From Fredinandcohnia onubensis (lineage in GTDB: Bacteria > Bacillota > Bacilli > Bacillales > Bacillaceae_L), in the NCBI RefSeq assembly GCF_002734215.1, contig NZ_NSEB01000007.1, positions 1 through 64,000 on the forward strand: DNA of 64,000 nucleotides. The letters are read 5' to 3'. Below, one piece after another: positions 56,100-62,678 of the stretch; position 1 is the first letter of the stretch; every line of letters begins with the position of its first letter. The translations under genes were made by a program, and so were the position numbers. The notes beneath the pieces are model-generated. The model was not told the DNA's origin and searched no databases. It saw only the letters and a program-made list of their open reading frames with translations.

Positions 56100-56142
56100 T
56101 GTGATTTATTATACACCTACCATATGCCTAACATTATATGAT
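56100..56142 (+). promoter_or_regulatory. Degenerate Fnr/Crp-type site and promoter of fnr
   Basis: TGTGATTTATTATACA (56100-56115) has a perfect left half and a poor right half. The -10 TATATG (56137-56142) is centred 32 bp downstream. Suggests autoregulation. Confidence 0.45.
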
Positions 56143-56187
56143 TTTCTTAGAAACAAGTATAGCATTCCTATATGGAAGGTGGTACCT

Positions 56188-56892
56188 ATGAGTCAATTAG
56201 CATTACATCAATCAACCATTTCAGATGAATTAACCGAGTTTCTTAAATCAGCTAATCAAGTCATTAATATGAAAAAAGGAACCTATTTATTTCGCGAAGG
56301 AATGAAAGCTTCCGAGCTCTATCTGATTCTATCAGGGCGTGTAAAGGTAAGTAAAGGGACATCGGATGGCAATGAATTATCGCTTCGAATCTGTAGTCAA
56401 AACGAAATCGTCGGAGAGTTGACATTATTTACAGATCAACCTAAATATTTATTTGATTGCAGGATTTTGGAGGATTGTGAAATTGCTGTCATTCAAAAGG
56501 ATGAATTAGAAAAAAAACTTTTTGAAAATACAACTCTTGCATTTGAATTTATGAAGTGGATGAGTGATCATTTTCGAAAAACACAAACAAAGTTTAGAGA
56601 CCTTGTTTTATTAGGTAAAAAAGGAGCATTATATTCCACCTTAATTCGGATGACCAACAGCTATGGAGTTGAAAAGGAAAACGGCACTTTAATAGACCTA
56701 CGTCTGACAAATCAAGAACTAGCTAATTTTTGTGCAACCACAAGAGAAAGTGTAAACCGGATGCTGCATGATTTACGAGTGAAAGATATCATTTCTGTTC
56801 AAAAGGGCTATATCACTATTCACGATTTAGGATATATCAAAAAAGCAATACAGTGCGAGGAATGTCCAGCTAAATATTGTAGTATTGAATAA
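56188..56892 (+). CDS. fnr: Anaerobic regulator Fnr (Bacillus type, C-terminal iron-sulfur cluster)
   Basis: A 234-residue Crp/Fnr-family regulator. It has an N-terminal cyclic-nucleotide-type beta barrel, a dimer helix, and the winged HTH with recognition helix TTRESVNRMLHDL, whose R-E..R reads TGTGA. The C-terminus has Cys223, Cys226 and Cys231 (C-x2-C-x4-C). With an aspartate (D138 in FRDL) these match the three Cys plus Asp ligands of the 4Fe-4S cluster in B. subtilis Fnr, unlike E. coli FNR. It should activate when oxygen is absent. Start ATG 56188 follows GGAAGGTGG; a longer upstream frame is not real. It is the probable master of the eight sites around it. Confidence 0.95.
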   Translation: MSQLALHQSTISDELTEFLKSANQVINMKKGTYLFREGMKASELYLILSGRVKVSKGTSDGNELSLRICSQNEIVGELTLFTDQPKYLFDCRILEDCEIAVIQKDELEKKLFENTTLAFEFMKWMSDHFRKTQTKFRDLVLLGKKGALYSTLIRMTNSYGVEKENGTLIDLRLTNQELANFCATTRESVNRMLHDLRVKDIISVQKGYITIHDLGYIKKAIQCEECPAKYCSIE

Positions 56893-56897
56893 CCAAA

Positions 56898-56930
56898 AGA
56901 AAAGACCCATGGGCTCCCATGGGTCTTTGA
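56898..56930. terminator. Bidirectional terminator between fnr and the radical SAM gene
   Basis: AAAGACCCATGGG pairs with CCCATGGGTCTTT. Confidence 0.9.
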
Positions 56931-56934
56931 TCTT

Positions 56935-58059
56935 TTATTGTACTGTTTTTTCTTTCCTACGAAGCGCTTCCGGAATATATACACAGAATGGTTCGCTCTC
57001 CATGTAGTCGCCTGTCATGGCATATGCACGAGAACGTGATCCACCACATACATGTCTAAATTCACATACTCCACATTTTCCTTTATATTTGTCAGGATTA
57101 CGCAAATCTTTGAAGATTGGGGATTCACGATAAATTTCAGCAAGTGGGGTCTCACGAACATTACCTGCTTTTACAGGTAATAATCCACTTGGATACACAT
57201 CTCCAGAATGAGAAATAAAGACAAATCCATTCCCATCGTTTACACCTTGTGGCGCTCTTCCAAGTCCATCAATCTGCCCCGTTTTCCCTTGCATAAGAGC
57301 ATCCTCATAGCGGATTTGTTGTTCCGCATCCTTTGTTTCACGCATTTTTGATTGAATAACTACACGGCGATAGTGTTGCGCAGCAGTCGTTTTTATATCA
57401 AATTTTACTCGTTTACTTAGGTCATACAACCAACGGAATACTTTTTCATGTTCAACTGGGGAGATCATATCCGTTTCCTTTCCACGACCAGTAGGTACAA
57501 GGAAAAAGACGCTCCATAATACACAATCGAGGTCCTCAACTAATTTTGCCATTTCATCTAATGCATGGACATTATATCTTGATATGACCGTGTTGATCTG
57601 AATAGGAATTTCTAGTTCATGTAAATATTTAATGGCTCTCATTGTTAAATCGAATGAGCCATTTGTTCCGCGGAAATGGTCATGAATTTCAGCAGTTGGA
57701 CCATCTAAGCTAAATGCCCAACGAGCTAATCCTACTTCTTTCGCCTTTTGAATGGCTTCTTTTGTAACATTGGGTGTTGCACTTGGTGTCATGGAGACGC
57801 GCACACCTTTTTTAATTGCATATTCGGCAATATCATAGACGTCAGGTCGCATTAATGGGTCCCCACCTGTGAACACAAGCATTGGATTATTCATCTCATA
57901 TATTTGGTCGATTAGCTTTTTCCCCTCTTCAAAGGAAAGCTCTCTAGGGTCTCTTTTATACTGAGCTTCAGCACGGCAATGTAAACATTTTAATTGGCAA
58001 GCCCTTGTAAGCTCCCAAATCACAATAAATGGATCTTGGTTATAGTCTCTTTCAAACAT
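56935..58059 (-). CDS. Radical SAM/SPASM protein, NirJ/AhbC-like
   Basis: A 374-residue radical S-adenosylmethionine enzyme. The SAM cluster motif C-x3-C-x2-C is in LTRACQLKCLHCRAEA; TGGDPLMRPD follows, and the C-terminal SPASM region binds further clusters (GKCGVCEFRHVCGGSRSRAY). This layout matches the group containing NirJ and AhbC/AhbD, which act in heme d1 or alternative heme synthesis, and the uncharacterised TIGR04053-type family. Start ATG 58059 with GGAGGTCTGCC. A perfect Fnr-type site lies upstream. Whether it modifies heme for the reductase or does something else is not shown. Confidence 0.85.
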   Translation of the reverse strand: MFERDYNQDPFIVIWELTRACQLKCLHCRAEAQYKRDPRELSFEEGKKLIDQIYEMNNPMLVFTGGDPLMRPDVYDIAEYAIKKGVRVSMTPSATPNVTKEAIQKAKEVGLARWAFSLDGPTAEIHDHFRGTNGSFDLTMRAIKYLHELEIPIQINTVISRYNVHALDEMAKLVEDLDCVLWSVFFLVPTGRGKETDMISPVEHEKVFRWLYDLSKRVKFDIKTTAAQHYRRVVIQSKMRETKDAEQQIRYEDALMQGKTGQIDGLGRAPQGVNDGNGFVFISHSGDVYPSGLLPVKAGNVRETPLAEIYRESPIFKDLRNPDKYKGKCGVCEFRHVCGGSRSRAYAMTGDYMESEPFCVYIPEALRRKEKTVQ

Positions 58060-58087
58060 GAGGCAGACCTCCTTTATTAATGTACAC

Positions 58088-58130
58088 ATTTTAGCACTAT
58101 AGAATAGTGAGCAATGTGAGGTACATCACA
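58088..58130 (-). promoter_or_regulatory. Fnr/Crp-type site and promoter of the radical SAM gene
   Basis: TGTGAGGTACATCACA (58115-58130) has perfect half-sites. On the minus strand -10 TAAAAT (58093-58088) is centred 32 bp downstream. Confidence 0.8.
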
Positions 58131-58199
58131 GAAAACGGAGGTGTTTAAAATTGTTCACAAATATGGAACTATAATGAGGTAATCACTTGATTGAAGAAA

Positions 58200-58493
58200 T
58201 TAAATGTAATTGAGGGTTAACACTACAGCTACAAGTAGGTTTGGAGCCCCCAAGAGGAAAAACAAATAGGAATATCGAAATCTTTTTTTGCGGTCTTTTT
58301 TGCTTTCGGTGTAATAGTTCGCTCTTGCCCGATCGCCACTTATAAAGGTATCAGATACAATTCCTGCAAGCAAAAAGCATATTATACCCAGGGTCCCAGA
58401 AATAACTGAATATGTTTCAAATTGACGAGTAGACAAACCAATTATTAGTAGAAGTCCAGAGGTTACTGTACCTAAAATTAAGCCTACTCTCAA
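58200..58493 (-). CDS. Small membrane protein (DUF5316-like)
   Basis: A 97-residue protein with three or four hydrophobic segments (GLILGTVTSGLLLIIGLS, YSVISGTLGIICFLLAGIV, SYLFFLLGAPNLLVAVVL) and the central signature SGDRARANYYTESKKDRKKR, which I associate with DUF5316 proteins of Bacillus. The start at 58493 follows a GGAGG-type site. Function unknown. It is monocistronic, between the radical SAM gene and mobA. Confidence 0.7.
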   Translation of the reverse strand: MRVGLILGTVTSGLLLIIGLSTRQFETYSVISGTLGIICFLLAGIVSDTFISGDRARANYYTESKKDRKKRFRYSYLFFLLGAPNLLVAVVLTLNYI

Positions 58494-58603
58494 ACATAAA
58501 CCCTCCTTCCAGATAACTCTATATTCCTATTTTATCACATTTTTCTGAAAATTATGAGTGATAGGCTTGAATTATAAAAGCAAAAACCTTTCGTTATTTG
58601 AGG

Positions 58604-58670
58604 AAAAAAGACGTTGCCACGTCCAATGGAAACGTCTTTTTGACACATATCATGTGGTCCTCAAATTGGC
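58604..58670. repeat. Dispersed hairpin repeat, copy B, doubling as mobA terminator
   Basis: GACGTTGCCACGTCCAATGG, then AAACGTCTTTTTGAC, then CATGTGGTCCTC, align with 36380-36440. On the minus strand the stem AAGACGTT..CCA / TGG.AACGTCTT ends in a T-run and so terminates mobA. The edge of the repeat supplies the mobA stop codon. Confidence 0.7.
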
Positions 58671-59269
58671 TTCTGCTTTATTTTTTCATATTCAGTTTTG
58701 TTATTGATATTCTCAAATTCCATACCTTGAAGCTGAAGGTCTTGATCGGTTATAAATTTAACGTTGCAAGTGTCTAATAACTGGCTCATTTTTAATTTAT
58801 TTTCTTTAAGTAATTGTTCTATTTTATTTGCAACCCTAGCATGATACACGGCAATTAATGGTTGTTGTCTGTCATTGATAATAGGTACGATTGCATCGAT
58901 ACGTTGATCCTTGGTAAAAGAAATAAGCTGCTTAACTAGTTTGTCTGTAACAAAAGGCGTATCACAAGGTAAAATTACATACCACTCTGAGGAAGTTTTT
59001 TGCATGACTGTGAAAATACCAGCAAGTGGTCCATTTCCCCGAAATTCAGGTAAATCCTGAATAATAGAAACCGTGGCTTCGTTTCGAAATTGCTCTGCTA
59101 TTACAGGATGGCTCACAATATAAAGTTGGTCCACGTTATCTTTTAATGCATCAATTGCATATTCGTAAAAATATTTATTTTGAAATTGGGCAAATGCCTT
59201 AGGGCTTCCAAATCTCCTTGATTCCCCACCAGCCAAAAGAACACCTAAGATTGTCGGTATTTTCATCAT
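58661..59269 (-). CDS. mobA: Molybdenum cofactor guanylyltransferase MobA
   Basis: Attaches GMP to molybdopterin, giving the guanine dinucleotide cofactor. The 202-residue product has the nucleotidyltransferase loop GVLLAGGESRRFGSPKA, the lysine in that loop, and the aspartate in VILPCDTPFV that binds Mg-GTP. Start ATG 59269 after AAGGGTG, with an adjacent second ATG; a longer frame upstream has no ribosome site. It is separated from moeA-mobB-moaE-moaD by about 9 kb, although in B. subtilis these form one cluster. Confidence 0.94.
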   Translation of the reverse strand: MMKIPTILGVLLAGGESRRFGSPKAFAQFQNKYFYEYAIDALKDNVDQLYIVSHPVIAEQFRNEATVSIIQDLPEFRGNGPLAGIFTVMQKTSSEWYVILPCDTPFVTDKLVKQLISFTKDQRIDAIVPIINDRQQPLIAVYHARVANKIEQLLKENKLKMSQLLDTCNVKFITDQDLQLQGMEFENINNKTEYEKIKQKPI

Positions 59270-59344
59270 TAAACACCCTTTTGCTTTTTTCTTCATAGTA
59301 GCATGATTGGAACACCCTACCAAACGAAAAATCAAAGTGAACGA

Positions 59345-59396
59345 TAAAAAAAGCGTAGGCAAAGTCTTTAAAGACGATGCCTACACTATGTGAGAG
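59345..59396 (-). terminator. Terminator of the 59.4-kb DUF2249 gene
   Basis: On the minus strand AGTGTAGGC pairs with GCCTACGCT, with an inner stem GTCTTT/AAGAC, followed by seven T residues. Confidence 0.8.
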
Positions 59397-59417
59397 ATCG
59401 GAATCTGTGATTGATTA

Positions 59418-59648
59418 TTACTTTTTACCGATAGCAACGCGCCATACTTCTGGGCCTTGTTCAAGGTATTCCCAAGTGAATGCATCACCGCGCTCCATCA
59501 TAAACTGATATTGGAGTGGTCTTGGATCATGGTCATTTGATAGTTCCATGATTTCACCTGGTTGTAAACTATCAAATGTTCTAAATATTGTTGGGTGCTT
59601 ATCCTTCGGTGCATAATCTGGTGCGTTTACTTTCGCTGCAAATACCAT
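59418..59648 (-). CDS. DUF2249 domain protein (76 aa), paralogue 1
   Basis: A 76-residue single-domain protein. DUF2249 features: HPTIFRTFDSLQPGEIMELS (core helix and strand), NDHDPRPLQYQF with the conserved His-Asp-Pro-Arg-Pro, and the C-terminal GPEVWRVAIGKK strand. Such TusA-fold-like domains are often found with Ric-like hemerythrin proteins and in denitrification clusters, but their biochemistry is unsettled. Strong ribosome site GGGAGG. Own Fnr-type promoter and own terminator. Confidence 0.88.
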   Translation of the reverse strand: MVFAAKVNAPDYAPKDKHPTIFRTFDSLQPGEIMELSNDHDPRPLQYQFMMERGDAFTWEYLEQGPEVWRVAIGKK

Positions 59649-59680
59649 ATTAATATTCCTCCCTTTTGATTTATGGGTCC

Positions 59681-59724
59681 ATTGTACCCGAGTCTTTTTA
59701 GATCATGTAGTGAAGCTAATCACT
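59681..59724 (-). promoter_or_regulatory. Fnr/Crp-type site and promoter of DUF2249 paralogue 1
   Basis: AGTGAAGCTAATCACT (59709-59724) is an exact palindrome in its half-sites (TAGTGA/TCACTA). On the minus strand -10 TACAAT (59686-59681) is centred 33 bp downstream. Confidence 0.8.
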
Positions 59725-59855
59725 AAGTACGTATGTTTTTTATCATATGTGCCGAAAACTATGCGATAATTAGATTGAACATGAATATCCCACGTAAACA
59801 TCTTGTCATTCTTCATGATTGTGGAGTTTAAAAGAAATAACGGGGTGAAGAATAT

Positions 59856-59993
59856 ATGAAGGAATTTGTAGGAAAATGTAAGGAATGTGAAAAAGAAATT
59901 TATTGTTTAGATGGTTTTATAAATGGTGTTGTATTAGATGATAAAAATGGGATACTTTGCTTTGATTGTGCTGAAGAAAAGCAAGCTAACTAA
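59856..59993 (+). CDS. Zinc-ribbon-like microprotein (45 aa)
   Basis: A 45-codon ORF starting at ATG after GGGGTGAAG and followed directly by a terminator. The product has two Cys pairs, CKEC (residues 8-11) and CFDC near residues 35-38, plus a further Cys at about 17, separated by a short beta-like stretch, so it probably binds one zinc ion. I do not recognise the family. Between two Fnr-controlled units, but no Fnr site was seen in front of it. Confidence 0.7.
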   Translation: MKEFVGKCKECEKEIYCLDGFINGVVLDDKNGILCFDCAEEKQAN

Positions 59994-60022
59994 GCTAGGA
60001 GTTTTGCTCCTAGCTTTTTTGT
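59994..60022 (+). terminator. Terminator of the microprotein gene
   Basis: GCTAGGAG pairs with CTCCTAGC, followed by six T residues. Confidence 0.85.
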
Positions 60023-60059
60023 GTCCATTTTTCGAACATTGATTGTCATTCTCACCGAC

Positions 60060-60101
60060 TATGATTTAAATCACTGTCTTAAAAAGTGGAATTGTTACAC
60101 T
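60060..60101 (+). promoter_or_regulatory. Fnr/Crp-type site and promoter of the second Crp/Fnr gene
   Basis: TATGATTTAAATCACT (60060-60075) differs from the palindrome in one left-half base. The -10 TACACT (60096-60101) is centred 31 bp downstream. Confidence 0.65.
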
Positions 60102-60151
60102 AAATGTTGAGTAACCGCATCTATAGTTTATTTGAACAAGGAGTGAGACAG

Positions 60152-60841
60152 ATGGGACTACCATCGATTCGTGAACAATTGAAAGGAGTACCCTTGTTTC
60201 GGGAACTAACATCAGAAGAACTCGACCCAATTGTAGAAATTTCACAGTCACGATTATATAGACAAAAGATGTTTATCTTTATGCAAGACGATCCACTTGA
60301 TCGTGTATTTTTCATCCAATCCGGAAAAGTAAAAATTTATAAGTCTGATATGCACGGGAAGGAACAAATTGTTTCCGTTCTAGAAGCAGGTGAAATGTTT
60401 CCTCATGCTGGTTTTTTTCGAAAAGGCGGATATCCCGCACATGCCGAATTAATCGAGGATTCAAATATCATCTTCACCCCCATTGATAAGTTTGAAGAGA
60501 TATTGCTAAAGAATCCTGAGCTTTGCATTAAAATTTTCAAAGTGCTTGGTGAAAAAATCATAGACCTTCAAAAACGTCTAGAAGAACAAATTTTATTAAG
60601 CACCCAAGAACAAATCATTATGCTTTTACTTCGTCTTTGTAGGAGTAATGGTGAAAAGACTGGAAATCGCTTTAAACTTACAACTCATTTTACAAATCGA
60701 GAACTCGCTAATATGATCGGAACAACACGTGAATCGGTAAGTCGAACGATCTCTGTATTGAAGAAGAAACATATTGTTGACCTGACTACTGATGGTTATT
60801 ACTTATTAGATCATATGAAATTGCATGATGAAATTTTCTGA
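60152..60841 (+). CDS. Second Crp/Fnr-family regulator, without iron-sulfur cysteines
   Basis: A 229-residue regulator starting MGLPSIREQLKGVPLFRELT, with an effector beta barrel (YRQKMFIFMQDDPLDRVFFI, SGKVKIYKSD), a long dimer helix, and HTH NRELANMIGTTRESVSRTIS. The recognition helix RESVSR predicts the same TGTGA half-site as Fnr. Only two isolated Cys exist, so it does not hold a cluster like Fnr; heme/NO sensing (as DNR-type regulators do) or another signal is possible. Start ATG 60152 follows AAGGAGTGAG; the upstream ATG 60104 lacks one. It adjoins the DUF2249 operon and has an Fnr-type site in its own promoter. Confidence 0.88.
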   Translation: MGLPSIREQLKGVPLFRELTSEELDPIVEISQSRLYRQKMFIFMQDDPLDRVFFIQSGKVKIYKSDMHGKEQIVSVLEAGEMFPHAGFFRKGGYPAHAELIEDSNIIFTPIDKFEEILLKNPELCIKIFKVLGEKIIDLQKRLEEQILLSTQEQIIMLLLRLCRSNGEKTGNRFKLTTHFTNRELANMIGTTRESVSRTISVLKKKHIVDLTTDGYYLLDHMKLHDEIF

Positions 60842-60884
60842 GCTAATTCCAGCCTGATGGACAATCCTAAATAAAATTTGCGTT

Positions 60885-60930
60885 TGTGATTCATGTCACA
60901 ACGTTTCTCATTGAAAATGATTATCATTAG
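60885..60930 (+). promoter_or_regulatory. Fnr/Crp-type site plus Fur-like box, promoter of the DUF2249 operon
   Basis: TGTGATTCATGTCACA (60885-60900) is perfect. The -10 TATCAT (60922-60927) is centred 32 bp downstream. Overlapping the -10 is TGAAAATGATTATCA (60912-60926), 14 of 15 to the Fur core TGATAATNATTATCA. Iron repression over anaerobic activation is inferred. Confidence 0.75.
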
Positions 60931-60961
60931 GTTATAAACGTTAGATAAGGGGGACTCTCAA

Positions 60962-61201
60962 ATGGAATCAAAAATAGTAGAAGTAGATGTTAGGGAAGAT
61001 CTTAAAAATAAAATTGAGCCTTTTCAAAAGATTATGGAAGCCGTTAAACCTTTACAGGATGGGGATACCTTCATATTACACGCACCTTTTAAACCAACTC
61101 CTTTATTTCCTATTTTAAAGGCAAAAGGATTTTCAAACGAGGTAGAGCAAATTGATAAAAAACATTGGAAGGTTACCTTTACTAAACGAGGTGACAAATA
61201 A
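60962..61201 (+). CDS. DUF2249 domain protein (79 aa), paralogue 2
   Basis: A 79-residue protein: VEVDVREDLKNKIEPFQKIM, then LQDGDTFILHAPFKPTPLFP and a final strand KKHWKVTFTKRG. It follows the DUF2249 pattern, but the HDPRP element is replaced by APFKPTP, so it is a divergent paralogue of the protein at 59418. First gene of a coupled operon: its stop overlaps the next start (TAATG). Ribosome site AAGGGGG. Confidence 0.85.
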   Translation: MESKIVEVDVREDLKNKIEPFQKIMEAVKPLQDGDTFILHAPFKPTPLFPILKAKGFSNEVEQIDKKHWKVTFTKRGDK

Positions 61202-61407
61202 TGCAATTAGATAATCGAGGTCTTGAGCCTCCTACACCAATGATGAGAACATTAAAGGCTCTCGAGAAACTAAACAAAGGTGAAACATTGACGATTATTA
61301 ATGATCGTAGACCCATGTTTTTATATGAACAGCTTGAAGAACTTGGCTACAAGCACATAACAGAACCACATCCTGAAGGCGGCTTTCAAATCGAGATTAC
61401 AAAATAA
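61201..61407 (+). CDS. DUF2249 domain protein (68 aa), paralogue 3
   Basis: A 68-residue protein, QLDNRGLEPPTPMMRTLKAL then KLNKGETLTIINDRRPMFLY and EPHPEGGFQIEITK. The NDRRPMFLYEQLEELG helix is the DUF2249 signature region. The ATG overlaps the previous stop by one base, so the two are translated together and may form a heterodimer. An N-terminal LEPPTPMMRTL motif is also found in DUF2249 proteins tied to Ric-like systems, as I recall. Confidence 0.85.
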   Translation: MQLDNRGLEPPTPMMRTLKALEKLNKGETLTIINDRRPMFLYEQLEELGYKHITEPHPEGGFQIEITK

Positions 61408-61421
61408 GGAGCTGCTTGATA

Positions 61422-62663
61422 ATGATACCTCAATTATCAAATGAAACAAATATCAGGCTACCGCTTTCATTCATTATTTTTAGTATTGTGGCATTGGTAT
61501 CATCCCAAGTCATCCTCCTATTCAATGGACATATGGTGATTGATGGGATCTTTAGAACCCCTGCCATCCTATCATCAGCTCATTTACTCATTCTTGGTTG
61601 GGCCTTAATGGTTGCGATGGGGGCAATGTATCAGCTTGTACCGGTAGCCTTTCTAACTCCGATTTGGAGTGAAAAATTCGGATTTATTCAATTTTGGATA
61701 ACGGCAATTGGTTTTGGTGGATTTGGTATTACTCTATCTTTTTCACCTACCATTTCTATTTTTACAGGTTCACTTGCTGTAATTGGAATTTTATTATTTC
61801 TTGTTCAAATGTTTATGACAATAAAAAAACAGGCAAAGAAAAACATTCTAACGGCATTCGTTGGTAGTGCTCTAATTTGCTTGCTAGTCACTATTTCACT
61901 AGGAATTCTATTAATCGTTAATTTAGGAGCTGGAATAGCACACCTAGACCATTTTGCTGTTCTAAAAAGTCATATGCTACTAGGTGTGGCAGGATGGTTT
62001 ACATTTTTAATTTTCGGCTTTTCCTATAAAATGGTCCCTATGTTTTCGTTAGCACATGGATTTTCGATGAAACTATCAAGTTGGGTCTATACTGTTTACG
62101 CCATTGGACTAGTCGTAACCACTTGCAGCTTTATTACTGAAGTGAACTTATTGTTACAAGTTGGTATGGCCTTGCTTTTTGCAGGTTTCGCCTTATTTTC
62201 TTACCATATTTCCACTATCATCAAGGTTAGATTAAAGAAAAAGCTTGATAAACCATTTATTTTTTCATTAATTGCCATTTGTTTTGGCTTAGTTATTCAC
62301 TTTTTCGGAATGGTTCTCGCATTCCTACCAGGGCATTACGAAATTTATGGCGTCCTTGTCTTTCTTTATATTTTCTTGTGGATTGCGGGTAGCATTCTTG
62401 GCTATTTATATAAAATTATTCCTTTTCTTTGGTGGACACATAAATATAGCAAACTGATTGGTAAAAGTGATGTGCCTACTTTAAAACAAATGATTGATGA
62501 AAAAATGGCAATTCCCATTTTTATAGGTTTCGTTACTGGATGTGTTGTCGTAATTTTAGCCATTGCAACTAGACAATTGCTTATCTTTTCGATTGGTCAA
62601 AGTATTGTTGTCGCTTCAACCTTCTTTTTCAGTTACAGCATTATTAAGGTTCTATTTAAATAA
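61422..62663 (+). CDS. Multi-pass membrane protein, NnrS/heme-copper-subunit-like
   Basis: A 413-residue protein with about 12 membrane segments. Conserved-looking histidines sit in SAHLLILGWALMVAMGAMYQ, FAVLKSHMLLGVAGW and IHFFGMVLAFLPGHYEIYG, a spacing like that in NnrS-type and subunit-I-like heme proteins of NO metabolism, but the ligand set of a full heme-copper active site is missing. It may bind heme or a metal. Start ATG 61422 after AAGGAG; a TTG at 61416 is too near. Third gene of the operon behind the two DUF2249 genes, ahead of a DUF59 gene. The exact family is uncertain. Confidence 0.75.
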   Translation: MIPQLSNETNIRLPLSFIIFSIVALVSSQVILLFNGHMVIDGIFRTPAILSSAHLLILGWALMVAMGAMYQLVPVAFLTPIWSEKFGFIQFWITAIGFGGFGITLSFSPTISIFTGSLAVIGILLFLVQMFMTIKKQAKKNILTAFVGSALICLLVTISLGILLIVNLGAGIAHLDHFAVLKSHMLLGVAGWFTFLIFGFSYKMVPMFSLAHGFSMKLSSWVYTVYAIGLVVTTCSFITEVNLLLQVGMALLFAGFALFSYHISTIIKVRLKKKLDKPFIFSLIAICFGLVIHFFGMVLAFLPGHYEIYGVLVFLYIFLWIAGSILGYLYKIIPFLWWTHKYSKLIGKSDVPTLKQMIDEKMAIPIFIGFVTGCVVVILAIATRQLLIFSIGQSIVVASTFFFSYSIIKVLFK

Positions 62664-62678
62664 AAGGGGAGAATCACA

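Noticed and set aside
55603-56187. N-terminal 195-codon extension of the Fnr reading frame
   Set aside because: It overlaps modB antisense; the internal ATG at 56188 has a strong ribosome site and gives the Fnr length.
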